Part shown: in pieces, positions 35,426 to 47,188 of the stretch
Position numbering within the stretch: position 1 is the stretch's first letter
Layout: each line of letters starts with the position of its first letter
Source of the DNA: Laburnicola sp. R22_1
Taxonomy: Eukaryota; Ascomycota; Dothideomycetes; Pleosporales; Didymosphaeriaceae
Assembly: GCA_014281115.1 (NCBI GenBank)
Contig: JACONQ010000015.1
Coordinates: forward strand, 2,356,001 to 2,420,000
DNA length: 64,000 nucleotides
Reading direction: 5' to 3'
Notes under the pieces: generated by a model
Seen by the model: only the letters and a program-made list of their open reading frames with translations
Told to the model about the DNA's origin: nothing
Database searches by the model: none
Position numbers and translations under genes: made by a program

Positions 35426-35887
35426 GGCGGCGCGATGATGCGTAGCAGCGTAGGCGGAGGGGTTCCCAGGCTGCGACAGTTTTGAGACCGGTGGTGGCAG
35501 CTACACGCCCGAAGAGCAGATCCGAGGCTCAAATATACGAAAAGGTAGGGGCATGCATGGGGGCGGAGAGCAAATGAGGCAGGCGAAGAAGGCGCACTAA
35601 CCCGTATCAACTATTCTGTACCTCGGCATCCTCCCTCCACTATCACAAGATGTCGATCCGAGCTGGAAAATGCCGTATAATTGTTTCCAATGCAGTTTTG
35701 CATTAAGAATTGACTTTCGCCCAAAGCTCACCTTTACCCACGTACTTATAGTACTAGTAACTATAGTTAACTATTAGCTAAAGTACCCTTATAATTATAG
35801 TCTTTTTAAATAATTGCTTATTTTCGCTTTCCTACTACTTAGAATCTTAGTTACCTTAACTATTTTTTCTAAATACTAAAATAGGTA
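35426..35887. promoter_or_regulatory. SDR upstream region and island/AT-block border
   Basis: Contains the SDR promoter. Composition drops to AT-rich from about 35690. No gene is seen. It ends at the TA target site of the transposon at 35888. Confidence 0.45.
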
Positions 35888-36317
35888 ACATACTTTGCAC
35901 TCGAGTCGGACACTCCATCGAGTCGGACACTTTGCCAAGACCCCACCAAGTTCTGTACTATTCACGATAGTATAGAGTCAACATGAACTATTTTCGATAG
36001 TCTAAATAGGCTAAACTATTCAGAATCTACTTCTATAAGCTGTCTACAGGTTTTTTTATTGTGCCCAGGCTTGCCGCAGCGTCCACAGCGCTGTTGAGCG
36101 GATTCGCCTCCATTAGTGCGCACCCTCTTCTTTGCCTTCTTGCCATCACTACGCACCCCAAAGTCCTTTAGAGTAGCCAGTCGCTGGCCCTCTTCAACTG
36201 TAAGGACTCCTTCTTGCTGCAATCGCTTTCTTTTATATAATTTACGTCGTGTGGCGGCCTTATTAGCAGCTTGAAGTTTGGCGTTGCGTTTAGTCATCAA
36301 TACTAAAGAATGCCCTA

Positions 36318-38429
36318 ACGTGTCCGTGCGCGTGATGCACGGATTCGCGTGATGCACGCACAACACCATAACAGCTCTACGAGAAATGAGGCTATAGAGC
36401 CACATATAGTAGCGAATATTGCAAGATTTTTTAGTGGAGTGCTCTATTAATGCTTGCGATTAACCTGCGCTACTAATATTTACTTGGAAGCTTAACGTTG
36501 CGGCCGTGCCGCGTAGTCTTGGGTGGAGCTGCTAATGCGGCACCTGAGGCCTCCTTAGTAGCTAGAGCGTCAACCACACGTTTCTGACGCTTGTTGCTTT
36601 GTATAGATGGCTGCGAGGCCTTTCTCTTACCCTTTTGGGCAGATTGTAGAGCTTTTGCTGCGTTGGCTGCCTCCTTCTAGCGAGCGCGCTCTGCAGCCTT
36701 CTTAAGCCTCTCCTTCTCCCTAGCTACTTTGGCTGCCTCCCGCGCCACACACTTCTCCTCTGCAATTTTCTCCTTGTATAGCTTAGCTGCCTTCCTCAAC
36801 TTAGCTGTCTTAGCTTTTTGAAGCTTCTGCTCCTTCTCCTCTTGCTCCTTCACAGACTGGCGTACGCGAGCCTCCCTAACCTTGCTTAGTGACTAGAAAA
36901 CTGCTCCCCTATGGTACTCCTGACGTTGTTGAAGATCTAGAGGCTTGCCTTTCTTCTTATGCTTCTTCTTAGTGGTAAGAGCTTCTCTTAATCCAGCATT
37001 CTTGTGGTGGAGTAGCTAAACTTTAGCTGAGATATGGTGGAGTGAGCGACTAAGCTTCTGCGCGTCCTTCCTACTCTGTTGCTCTGTAGCTCGTACAAGG
37101 CGATCTAGCTCACGCCAGTTGCCCCCACTAAGTACTGACTCAGAGCTCTCTCGTGATCCCTGGTCATCATCCTGTGTGGTTTTCTTGAATCTTTTGAGTA
37201 TAACTTCTGGGTTGAAAGGTGATATACCAGTGGCCTTAAAAGACTTAAGGATCATCTCTTCTTTAAAGAAGCTTATCCAGGCCTTCCAGAAGAGAGGGAA
37301 GAAGTCGCCTTTCTTAATCAGGACTAGGCCTTGGCTCTCTTAGAGGTAGGTCGTGAGCTCAGCTGAGTAGGCTGATGAGAGAGGCTTAAAGAGCACCATA
37401 TTAAGTGGCTGAAGCGTATGCTTCGAATAAGGGGGGAGTATAGCTAGGAGGATCCTATTCTAATCGCAGTAATCGATAAAATCCATAGTAACGTGAGATC
37501 TATAGCCATCAAGGATAAGTAGTTGGTAAGATTGTTGAGCTTTTGCCTTAGTGTAGCGATTAAACACCTGCTTAAGCCAGGCAAGGCCAATATTGTTGTT
37601 TATCCAGCCTGAGGGTAAAGAGGAGACGTGTACGCTATGCTTTCCTGCCTTAATATCCTTAACCCAGCTTGATTGTATGCCGCTGTTGGTAGACTGATAG
37701 ATAAGGCCTAGTGGTAAGGCTGATCCATTAGCACACACACACGCTAGGAGGGTAATCTATTCACAAGAGCTATCTTGGAGAGATGCTGTAACCTCCTTAT
37801 TCTCCCACATTTGTCTGCTGAACACTTGTTTTAATCGGCCAACAATACCAATTAAGAAGCCTTTTTCATCTATATTGTACGTGTGACGAGGCTCGATATC
37901 GTATTCCTTAATTTTGTCACCTAGGAGATTGAAATACAGACTGTATTTATCCCCTGAGTCGGCTTGGTGGCGATTGCTGTCCATACTAGCTGCCTATCGA
38001 GAGATGAGATGGATACTGTGTTGGTTGATAAAGCGCGTAACCCAGCTCTCGCTTACTAGCTCCTTAGCTATTGTTAACGCGAAATTTCGTATTATCTCTC
38101 TTATAGGTGGCAAGTGACGCGCTATGAGCCTTTCTATGTATTTAACAAGCTCTACCTCTTATTGTGGAGTGAGCTTTTATTGGTTGGTAATCTTTGACGC
38201 GTGCGACTGTGTAACTGCGCGGTGCCGCCGCGATAGAGTTGAGCGTCCAACGCCATGCTTGTTAGCTATTTTTGTATAACAAAGTTTATCGCTAGGATCT
38301 AGCGAGTCTATCTCTGCAAGCGCATCGTCAATCGGAGCCATATTGGTGGAGTTGTGTGGTGTGGAAGTTTGACTGTTTTCGGGCCGAGCGTGCATCACGC
38401 GAATCCGTGCATCACGCGCACGGACACGT
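36318..38429 (-). mobile_element. Nested pogo-like DNA transposon (2112 bp) with perfect 41-bp TIRs
   Basis: Both ends start ACGTGTCCGTGCGCGTGATG and match over 41 bp with no mismatch. Each contains GTGATGCACG twice. TA flanks both ends (36316-36317, 38430-38431). The interrupted host element supplies a perfect empty site. The perfect TIRs and the few stops show that this insertion is younger than the element it sits in. Confidence 0.93.
36473..38341 (-). pseudogene. Transposase of the nested pogo-like element, nonsense-broken only
   Basis: From ATG 38341 (MAPIDDALAEIDSL) to TAG 36475-36473 is exactly 623 codons in one frame, and all open pieces along it share that frame, so only stop codons break it. 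In order: a helix-turn-helix (YTKIANKHGVGRSTLSRRHR), a DDE-type catalytic core with YNIDEKGFLIG near 37880 and LLILDGYRSHVTMDF near 37500 (the Asp of LDG is a likely catalytic residue), then a Lys/Glu-rich coiled coil and the basic tail TTRHGRNVKLPSKY. Cut-and-paste transposase of the pogo/DDE-1 class. Confidence 0.88.
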
Positions 38430-39908
38430 TATTATCTTAGCGCCTTTGACGAGCTTTTCCATCGCCTCAACTATATAAGTTGGGGAACTATCTACATGCC
38501 TTTAAATCCTCTGCTTAACCAGCGTCGATTGCGACCCAAGTTCTGTACTATTTCGCGGAGTTTGCGACTCCTATGTACTATCGCGAATAGTACAAAGTGG
38601 AGGCGTACGCAGGCGGACGTCAAGCTGCGATATCACAGCTTCTAGGTCGTGGGGCACTAGGCCAGCACCTCGAAAGCCTCCTTTAATATTACTTTCAGTA
38701 AACGAAGCCTTAAAAGCAGCAATAAAGCAAGGCAGGAACTTAATTTTAGTGATGTGCGTGATGTGGTTGCGCATCAAATCCTCAGCTTGGCGCCTATACG
38801 CCTTTTTTAAAGGCGCAAAACAGCCCACATTAAGTGGCTGCAAGAGGTGCGACAAATGCGAGGGCATATAGAGAGTAACAATATTGCTCTTCTTGCAATA
38901 CTATTTAAATTCGAACAAGTTATAACTCTTATAGCTGTTAAGAATAAGCAAACGTGTTGTGCTAACAACACGCCTCTTTGTATACTTATTAAAGTGCTTT
39001 AGCCACTATAGACTAAGCTTATTTGTTGTCTAGCTGTTCTTAGAGACTGCAATAACCTAATTATAAGGTAGATCCTTCTCCTTATACTAGGTGGAGAGGT
39101 GGTGCTTGCCGCTGAAGATAATAAAGGGTGGGATCCACTACCCCGTTGTATTGATGCCTTGGATGACTGTTGTCCACTCCCTATTGCCCTGCTGCACCTG
39201 CTTTGGCTGTCCTCGATACTTAGAGCCTATAACTACTACTCTAGTTAATATCATGCCTATTATAAAGCCTGCTTTATTAAAATTGTAGGTGTCCTTGTCT
39301 AGAATACCATATTTGGCCTTTATGTTCTCTACAAGCCAGAACTAGTCTTGTATTACCTTAGGATCCTTCTAGAGAGCTTTCTTGTAGTCGTACTTTTGAT
39401 TAAACTTAACTTTAAGCTCTAGCTAGCGCTTAACAAAGTTATAAGGCCACCTTTGGCTAACTAGCTTATAGTGGCGTGCAGCTAGTAAAGAATTAGCCAT
39501 ATCTTTTATAGCATTAAGCCAAGGCGGAAATCCTCGCGTGTTTAGGTTAAGTATATGCTCCATAATTGCCTGCTCCTCTCTTATAGTAAGTCTTATTTTA
39601 TTAGGTGCGTAGTCGCGTCTAAACGTCTTTCTAGCGCGTTAGTTGCTAAGTGTACTTTAAGAGACGTTATAGATAGCTGCAGCGCGTCGCTAAGAGAGTG
39701 TTGTGTCTTATTTAATAGCCTGGATCGCAAGCTATATACGCGCTTCTTTTAACACTAGTAGTTTATTATATAGTTAAGGCATCGCGTTATACTATTACTA
39801 ATAGTACGTTTTAGTGGGGTCTTGGCAAAGTGTCCGACTTAATAGAGTGTCCGACTCGAGTGCAAAGTACGTTAATACTATTTTTAAAGTTAATAGTTAA
39901 TTACTATA

Positions 39909-41779
39909 ACGTACTTTGCACTCGAGTCGATTATTCTATTGAGTCGATCACTTTGCCAAGACCCTACCAAAACATACTATTAGTAATAGTACAACGCGAT
40001 GCCTTAACCACACAATAAACTACTAGCGTTAAAAGAAGCGCGTATCCAGCTTGCAATCTAGGCTATTAAACAAGATGCGATACTCTCTTAGCGACGCGCT
40101 GCAGCCCTCTATAACGTCTCTTAAAGTACACTTAGCAACTAACGCGCTAGAAAGACGTTTAGATGCGACTGCGCACCTAACAAAATAAGACTTACTATAA
40201 GAGAGGAGCAGGTGATTGTGCAGTATATACTTAACCTAGACGCGCGAGGATTTCCGCCCTGGCTTAATGCTATAAAAGATATGGCCGATTCTTTACTAGC
40301 TGCACGCCACTATAAGCTAGTTGGCTAGAGGTGGCCTTATAACTTTGTTAAGCGCTAGCCAAAGCTTTAAGTCAAGTTCAATCGAAAGTACGACTACAAG
40401 AGAGTCCTCTAGGAGGATCCTAAGGTGATACGAGGCTAGTTCCGGCTTGTAGAGAATATAAAGGCTAAGTATAGTATCCTAAATAAGGACACCTATAATT
40501 TTAACGAGTCTGGCTTTATAATAGGCATAATATTGACTAGAGCAGTAGTTATAGGCTCTAAGCGTTGAGGACGGCCAAAGTAGGTGCAGCAGGGCAATAG
40601 GGAGTGGACAATAGTTATCTAAGGCATCAACGCAATGGGGTGGTAGATCCCACTCTTTATTATCTTTAGGGGCAAGCACCACCTCTCCGCCTAGTATAAG
40701 GAGAAGGATCTACCTTATAATTAGGTTATTGCAGTCTCTAAGAACAGCTAGATAACAAATAAGCTTAGTCTGCAATAGCTGAAGCACTTTAATGAGCATA
40801 CAAAGAGGCGTACTACTAGTGGAGTATGTTTGCTTATTATTAATGGCCACGAAAGTTACAACTCGCTCGAATTCCAGGATTACTGTAAAAAGAGTAATAT
40901 TATTACTCTCTGTATGCCTTTATATTTGTCGCACCTCTTACAGCCACTTAATGTGGGTTGTTTTGCGCCGTTAAAGAAGGCGTATGGGCGCCAAGCCAAG
41001 AATCTAATGCGCAACCACATTACGCACATCACTAAAATCGAGTTCCTACCTTGCTTTATTGCTGCTTTTAAGGCTTTAATTACTAAAAGTAATATTAAAG
41101 GAGGCTTTTGAGGTGCTGGCCTAGTGCCCCACGACCCAGAAGTTGTGATATCGCAGCTTGACGTCCGCCTGCGTACGCCTCCACTTTGTACTATTCGCGA
41201 TAGTACATAGGAGTCGCAAACTCCGCGAAATAGTATAGAACTTGGGTCGCAATCGACGCTAGTTAAGTAGAGAATTTAAAGGCATGTAGATAGTTCCCTA
41301 ACTTATATAGTTGAGGCGGTGGAAAAGCTCGTTAAAGGCGCTGAGCTGATAGGGCATTCTTTGGTGTTGATAACCAAACGCAACGCCGAACTTTAAGCTG
41401 CTAATAAGGCCGCCACGCGATATAAATCGCATAAAAGAAAGCGAGTACAGCGTGAAGGAGTCCTTACAGCTAAAGAGGGCCAGCGGCTGGCCACTCTAAA
41501 GGAGTTTAGGGCGCGCAGTGATGGGCAAAAGGCGAAGAAGAGGGTGCGCGCTGATGGAGGCGAATCTGCTTAATGGCGCTGTGGACGCTGCGGCAAGCCT
41601 GGGCATAACAAAACAACCTGTAGGCAGCCTGTAGAAGTAGATTCTGAATAGATTGGCCTATTTAGACTATTGAAAATAGTTCGTGTTGACTCTGTACTAT
41701 CGTGAATAGTACAGAACTTGGTGGGGTCTTGGCAAAGTGATCGACTCGATGGAATGATCGACTCGAGTGCAAAGTACGT
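39909..41779 (+). mobile_element. Pogo-like DNA transposon, copy 3 (1871 bp)
   Basis: TA at 39907-39908 and 41780-41781, same length as copy 1 and same coding offsets. It lies only 36 bp from copy 2 and head to head with it, so the pair forms an inverted repeat. It is RIP-mutated but less so than copy 1. Confidence 0.92.
39999..41651 (+). pseudogene. Pogo-like transposase, RIP-inactivated (copy 3)
   Basis: 551 codons from ATG 39999 to TAG 41649-41651. The longest open piece is 40830-41111 (LIINGHESYNSLEFQDYC, then LSHLLQPLNVGCFAPLKKAY), which covers part of the DDE catalytic region. A TGA at about 41109-41111 replaces an Arg codon, and many TAGs replace Gln. The zinc-knuckle codons are still readable near 41590. 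Confidence 0.85.
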
Positions 41780-41950
41780 TATAGATTTTTAATAAATTTT
41801 AATTACTTTAGCTAACTTTTTTAAAGTAAGATTTATAATAAATAGTAGGCCTAAACTAAAACTTACTTTTTTATTTAGTTACTTTATTTATTATTAAATT
41901 TTACTTTTTTATATTTACATTACTATAAGCTTAAACTATATTATATTATT

Positions 41951-42085
41951 CGCTTTTTGTGATTACCTATTTTACGCTCTTTTTTTGATTACTAAGCAGG
42001 GGGCTCTGCTTTTTTATTATATTATTTAAGATAAAAGCCTTTGTCGTTCTACCCTAGGTAGTTAATTTAACAATATATTATATTA
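41951..42085 (+). repeat. R1 dispersed repeat
   Basis: Carries TTTTACGCTC, ACTAAGCAGGGGGCTCTGC, TTATTTAAGATAAAAGCC and CTAGGTAGTTAATTTAAC in order. Further copies are at 42392-42494 and in the 56.5-57.0 kb cluster. Confidence 0.75.
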
Positions 42086-42391
42086 TTAACTTTTTTATTA
42101 TTAAATATTTTACGTATAGAAAATAGCTAACTATTAAATTAACTTTAAAAATAATAATTACTATATAGTATTAAATTAACTACTTCGGAGTATAATAATA
42201 AAGACTTTTATTTTAAATAATATAATAAGAAAAGATTCTCCCTAGGGTTAGTTCGTAATATTACGTAATTCTAGACCGGCTATTTAACTAACCATCGTGT
42301 TATATAATTAATAATTTCTTTAATAATATTGTTCGCTATAATAATAATAATAATAATTATAGTAGCAACTATAACTTAGTTATACTAAATA

Positions 42392-42494
42392 GTCTCTTTT
42401 TAATTACTAAGCAGAGGGCTCTGCTTTTTTATTATATTATTTAAGATAAAAGCCTTTATTGTACTACTCCTAGGTAGTTAATTTAACGCCATAT
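42392..42494 (+). repeat. R1 dispersed repeat
   Basis: Same order of blocks as the copy at 41951-42085, slightly shorter at the left. Confidence 0.75.
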
Positions 42495-42737
42495 ACTAAA
42501 TAGTAAAAAGATAAAGATTTAGTGTTCTAGATATCTCTAATATTATAAGAGGTAGACTTTATACGCTATGTGTATAGCAAACTATAGTTACGCTACTACT
42601 AAGTTATAAGCGCGATAACTAAACTATAGTTAAGTATTTTATCGCCTATACTACTTCTATAGTTACAACTCTATAGTCTACTATAGCTCTCTAATAGTTT
42701 ACTAGTTAAGAGATAATATATAACTTAGTTATACTAA

Positions 42738-43140
42738 ATAGTAGACTATTTATTAACTACTATTAATAATACTACTATAAAGAAAGTTAATAATAAATTA
42801 TTATTATTTTATATATATTTTATTGCTACTACTATATAATAGGTACTAGGTTTTAGTGCCTTCTATTTTACTCCTTTCTATGTATAGTATAGACTTAACC
42901 TTAGTTAGAATCTTTATATAACAAAGATCTTTAATACTAGATAGTAGACTATCTATTAACTACTATTAATAATACTGCTATAAAGAAAGTTAATAATAAA
43001 ATTATTATTATTTTGTATATATTTTGTTACTACTACTATATACTAGGTACTAGATTTTAGTACCTTTTATTTTACTCCTCTCTATATATAGTGCGAACTT
43101 AACCTTAGTTAGAATCTTTACACAATAAAGATATTTAAGA
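42738..43140 (+). repeat. Two tandem R2 repeats (RIP-mutated)
   Basis: Two units of about 200 bp (42738-42945, 42946-43140) share TTAACTACTATTAATAATAC, a run of ATTATT, ACTAGGTACTAG and CCTTAGTTAGAATCTT. ATAGTAGACTAT precedes both units. The copy at 52245-52426 has C/G where these have T/A, so it is the less mutated version. Confidence 0.8.
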
Positions 43141-43390
43141 TGTTTAATAATAAGAAAAGAATAGCCTTTTACTTAGTAATTAAAAAAGTATTATAATTAC
43201 TATAATAAAAGCTAGCTATAAAGTTAAAAAGTAATTTTCTACTAAAAAAAGTATATAAAATTTTAGTTAAAAGGTTTACTTATAATACTTACTTTAAAGA
43301 CTACTATACTACTAAGCTTAAAATTAACTAAAATATACTACCAAGGGCTCTTAACTCTATTGCTCTAGTTCTTATTTAGAAATAGAGGTT

Positions 43391-43855
43391 TGAAGAGTTA
43401 GGACGACGCCTGGGATAAGATGCTGTTACCCCAGACTTCGGCGATGGCGCTTGCCAGGTTGCGATTTACACGTGCATGTGGGGCCGCTCCGCTTGATCTA
43501 ACCAAATACGTATACCCGCTAAAGATCATAAGTGAATACCGAAGAGTCAAGACAATCGCAGGTAGGCAATGGATAACATCTAGCAAGATCATGGCTTCGC
43601 TGTGCTGGTCAGAGTCATGAGTTACCCCAGGATACACAAAACATCAGCAGTAGTAAGAACGTGTCTTTTCTAGAGCTACTAGGCTGCTAGCGACGTCAAA
43701 TTTCGATGGGCGATATGACGTCTGCGTCAAGTATTGCTGCCTAATATCTTACATGCTTTATTATTACGGCGAAGTAGTACCAGACACACCAAAATGCTTC
43801 AACAACAATACCATCAGTTTCTCGACCCGTTTCAAAGTTGCAAATACTATCCATC
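43391..43855. other. GC-balanced island edge, no clear gene
   Basis: Composition switches to host-like at about 43385. A minus-strand frame at 43398-43637 (79 codons) has a hydrophobic middle but no recognisable family. It may be a remnant of a larger gene cut by the AT block. Confidence 0.35.
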
Positions 43856-44570
43856 ATGGGAAAACAAGAATTTCTGGCAGACTTCGACAGCCCAGCATGG
43901 AAGTTGTCGCGAGAAGCATGCGAGCTTGACGACACGTCGCTCATAGAGGAAGCCATCTCCATTACTGCAGCTGCCAACCTCGATGCATTATTCTACACGC
44001 AAGCTCTCCACAACTCTGTCAGGTCCAACGCACTCGCTGTCTGGACCACGGCGCAAGCGTGCGTCCACGCATCCAGGAGCCACTACAGGCGGACGTCATT
44101 ACGCACTCACAGCGCTGCTGCGCGCAGATTCTAGAAGAAGCGGCGGCTAGGGGGAGCGTTGCGATGTTTGAGCTTCTGTGGGGAGAGGCGCGCCTCTTAG
44201 TTAGCAGCCGCTGCATCGCGCTGTGGAGAGGGCGACGTACTTCCACCGTACCAGTGAGAGCACGTCCAAGTACGAAGGACGAATGGATATAGTGCGCCAT
44301 CTTGTCGATGGAGTGGGTGTTGATGTGGATGCGTGGGATCAGCCGGTGGGGGATGTGTTAGCGATAGGGACCCCGATGTGCTATATTCCTGCTTCACCCG
44401 TTGGGGAAACAGAGACAAGGGAATTGACGTGGCTGTTGTTGGATCGGGGGGCGGATGCTGAATCTGCGGTAGATCTAGCGAGGAAGTGCGCGTGTGATGG
44501 TTTTGTTGACGATGTGGAGGCGTGGAGAAGAGCGCAGGAGGCGGATGCTGGGAGCAAGTGCTGTGTCTAA
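43856..44570 (+). pseudogene. Ankyrin-repeat-like protein, frameshifted
   Basis: The ATG at 43856 opens MGKQEFLADFDSPAWKLSREA. Near 44040 the frame must gain one base to continue as LDHGASVRPRIQEPLQADV, followed by ILEEAAARGSVAMFELLW, then changes again near 44205 to PLHRAVERATYF and MDIVRHLVDGVGVDVDAWDQP, ending at 44570. The A-A-x-x-G and LLxxGAD patterns (LTWLLLDRGADAESAVDLAR) are ankyrin-like. One or both shifts could hide an intron (TTAGCAG precedes the last part), but no good donor is seen. Isolated between TE blocks, it is probably a degraded accessory gene. Confidence 0.6.
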
Positions 44571-44783
44571 TGAGGGGGATGTTTTGGTTTCTGTTTCTTG
44601 AGCTGGCTGCGTATAGGGTACTCTACCAGGTAATATTCATGCTTGGGTTTAATGTTCTCTAATAATCTGCTTCGCGCGCTGGTTGATACATATGTGGCGT
44701 CTTTCGAAATGGCTTGATGGCAGAGTAGGATGTAAGCTGTGGAATACTGCTTGTTGATCTACCCATCTCGTGAAGGAAGGATA

Positions 44784-46918
44784 ACGTGTTTGATTACGTA
44801 ATGCACGCTATCGCGTAATGCACGTTTTCGGCGATTTCCGCCCATCCACAACTTAAAGCTGTACAGCTTGTATATATTGTAAAATCGTTAGACTTTCTAG
44901 AGTAATAATTAGAAGAGCTTATTTAACAAATACAGCCCTTCTATTGGCTACCTATAGCGCTCTAGGAGGCGTATTTGACGTGAGCGCGTCGTGGGCGCGA
45001 TCTTAGGCATCTTGGGCTTATTAACTTTAACAGGCTATAACTCAGGCTGTACAAGCTTAATATCTTTTAAATTTTTTACTAGAGACTTAAGGCTACGTTA
45101 ATTACCCTTTTAGGAAGCTTTAAGCTTGTCGCAGAGTTTTTTTTTAATTGCGCGGGCCTCTCACTTTTCTTAAGCTTTAATAGCTTTTAGCTTGCGCTTA
45201 TAAGCGCGCTCTACTTAAGCCTAAGCCTTTTTAAGGTATTACTATTGCAAGAGGGCTTGCTTTTTAAGCTTACTCTACTCTCTAAGCTAGGCCTAAATGT
45301 TCTTTTAAAGCTATATCTTCTTCTTCTCTGCGTTCTTTTGTGCCTGCTAGTTATAAGCCCTCTAGACCTTAGCTAGCAACTAGAAAATTGCGCCACTATT
45401 ATAATCCTTTAGCGTCTTAAGCGCTAGGGCCTTACTCTACTAGCGGCGCTTGTGCTTATTAATAAGGACCTCTTTAAGCTAAGTATTTTTATACTTAAGA
45501 ATCTAATTTTTTGCTAAAATTAAGTAGAGCGTATATAAGAGTTTGGCAGTCTAAGACTTATAAATATCTTTAACAACTTAATATAATAAGCGCTTAATTT
45601 TACGCTAGTTGGTAGCGCTAAGAACTAATATACTACTCTTACTTAAGCTAGAGCGCTTAAGCTTGCAAGTTTTAAATCGCTTAAGGATCCTATTAGGATC
45701 TAAGGGCACAATTCTAGTAGCCTTAAAGGCCTTAAGGACCGTTGCTAATGTTAGCGCGCGCTTCTAGGCAGCCTAGAATATTCTAAAAAAGTCCCTCTTT
45801 ATAATGCTAGAGAGGCCCTAGTAGGCGTCTATAAAGCTCGTAAGGCTATTACTGTACGCGCTCGCAAGAGGCCTAAAGACGTCCATATCTAGTAGCTAAA
45901 GCGTATAGGTGCTATAAGGCAGAAATATTACTAGCAGAATCTTATTAGCATTGTAGAAATTAATAAAATCCTTTGTTATATAAGATTTATGCCTATTAAC
46001 AATTAAGAGGCAGTATAACATCCTTGCCTTTGCCTTTGTCTCGCGGTTAAACACCTATTTGAGCCAGCTAAGCCCAATATTATTATTGGTCTATCCTAAG
46101 AGCAAGGAGGTGAAAAAAGCCTTATAGATTTTAGAGTTAAAATCCTAGAGCCAGGTGTCTTGTACGTTGCCAGAGGCTGCCTAATAAATAAGAATAGGTG
46201 TAAGAGTAGAGCTATTAGCGCAAATATAGGCTATTAAAGTTATTTACTTGCAATTACTATTATAGAGTATTAATTTAAACTTTTTACGCTTGTATTACTT
46301 GTAAGAAAAGACGCGCTTTAATTTAGAGAGGATTCTAATAAGAAATTCCTTCTTATCCATATTATAAATATAGCGCGCGTTAATGTTGTATTGCTCGATT
46401 TTTTTTAGCTAATAGCTTAAAGTACAGCGCGTACTTAAAGGCCGAATTAGCTCTGCGGCATAAGGCGTTAATGCCAGATGTCTATCGCGATATTAAGTTA
46501 AGTTTGTGGCACTTAATAAAGCGTAATAGCCAGCAAGTTCTAATATATTTTCTAGCTATTTCTGACGCAAAGTTTTGTATTATATGGCTTGTAGGAGGTA
46601 GCCCTTGCGCTAAGAGGTCTTGAATATACTATACAAGCGTTGCTTCCTGCGTAGTGTTGAGTATTTGTTAATTTTTAAGCTTACGCGCTATTAATTAGGT
46701 TTTATTACGCGCGCGCCGCAACAGAGTTAACTAGCTAACCCTAAATCTTTTGGCGATTTCTATATACGTAAAATGTTCTCCTAGTTTCAGCAATTCGATT
46801 GCCGCAAGAGCCTCGTCGATTGGAGCCATATTGGTGGAGTTATGGTGGGTTGAATATTTCGCGATTTTGGTGGGGCGCGTGCATTACGCGATAGCGTGCA
46901 TTACGTGATCAAACACGT
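44784..46918 (-). mobile_element. Pogo-like DNA transposon, 2135 bp, heavily RIP-degraded
   Basis: Ends are inverted repeats of about 42 bp with one transition, starting ACGTGTTTGAT and holding GTAATGCACG twice. TA flanks both (44782-44783, 46919-46920). TIR design and protein mark it as a relative of the nested element at 36318-38429, but a separate family. Confidence 0.9.
44948..46829 (-). pseudogene. Pogo-like transposase relic
   Basis: Starts MAPIDEALAAIELL at 46829, matching MAPIDDALAEIDSL of the element at 36318. The HTH (TYIEIAKRFRVS) and a segment equivalent to the DDE region (YNMDKKEFLI near 46360) can be followed through many stops to a basic tail (APTTRSRQIRLLERYR) near 44950. The total is not a multiple of three, so at least one small indel has occurred besides RIP stops. 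Confidence 0.75.
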
Positions 46919-46920
46919 TA

Positions 46921-47188
46921 TATCTAATCCACGAAGGCTCGAATTGTCAACAACATCCTTCATCTCCCCGGGATCGTCTAATAGGAGTTATAATAGCATA
47001 AGATGCATTAGGGACCCGGTAATTCAGCGCATTAATACCGCTTAGATACGTGTTTGCCGTGCTTGCCTAGTTAGGCAGTTTCAGCTTCACCAGGCAAGCG
47101 CAACGGCGGGCTTGGCGGCCATCACGTGCATCAGAGTCCAGCAACGCCAACGCCAACCACTCCTCGACATCAGCACCCAATCCCGACC
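46921..47188. promoter_or_regulatory. Upstream region of SNRNP27-like gene
   Basis: Less than 300 bp between the transposon's TA duplication and the ATG at 47189. The core promoter must lie here or in the transposon. Confidence 0.35.

Larger units (their letters stand above)
36016..39782 (-). pseudogene. Pogo-like transposase with CCHC knuckle, disrupted by RIP and insertion
   Basis: Start ATG at 39782 and stop at 36018-36016 have the same offsets as in the other copies. The coding frame is interrupted at 36318-38429 by the nested element and elsewhere by stops. Clear pieces are RNHITHITKIKFLPCF near 38770 and the C-terminal RCGRCGKPGHNKKTC near 36050, a complete C-x2-C-x4-H-x4-C zinc knuckle that could bind nucleic acid. 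The central DDE region is degraded. Confidence 0.85.
35888..39872 (-). mobile_element. Pogo-like DNA transposon, copy 2, split by a nested element
   Basis: Minus-orientation copy of the 1871-bp family (see 4578-6448), flanked by TA at 35886-35887 and 39873-39874. Its 3985 bp minus the 2112-bp insert and one 2-bp target duplication leaves exactly 1871 bp. Its TIR holds TCGAGTCGGACACT twice, a variant of the motif in copies 1 and 3, so two subfamilies are present. It is less RIP-mutated at its zinc-knuckle end than copy 1. Confidence 0.92.
41782..43390. other. AT-rich block with dispersed repeats, no gene
   Basis: RIP-like, TA-dense sequence. It holds R1 repeats (41951-42085, 42392-42494, a partial inverted one at 42170-42242) and two R2 copies (42738-43140). 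No host gene or RNA is recognised. Confidence 0.6.
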
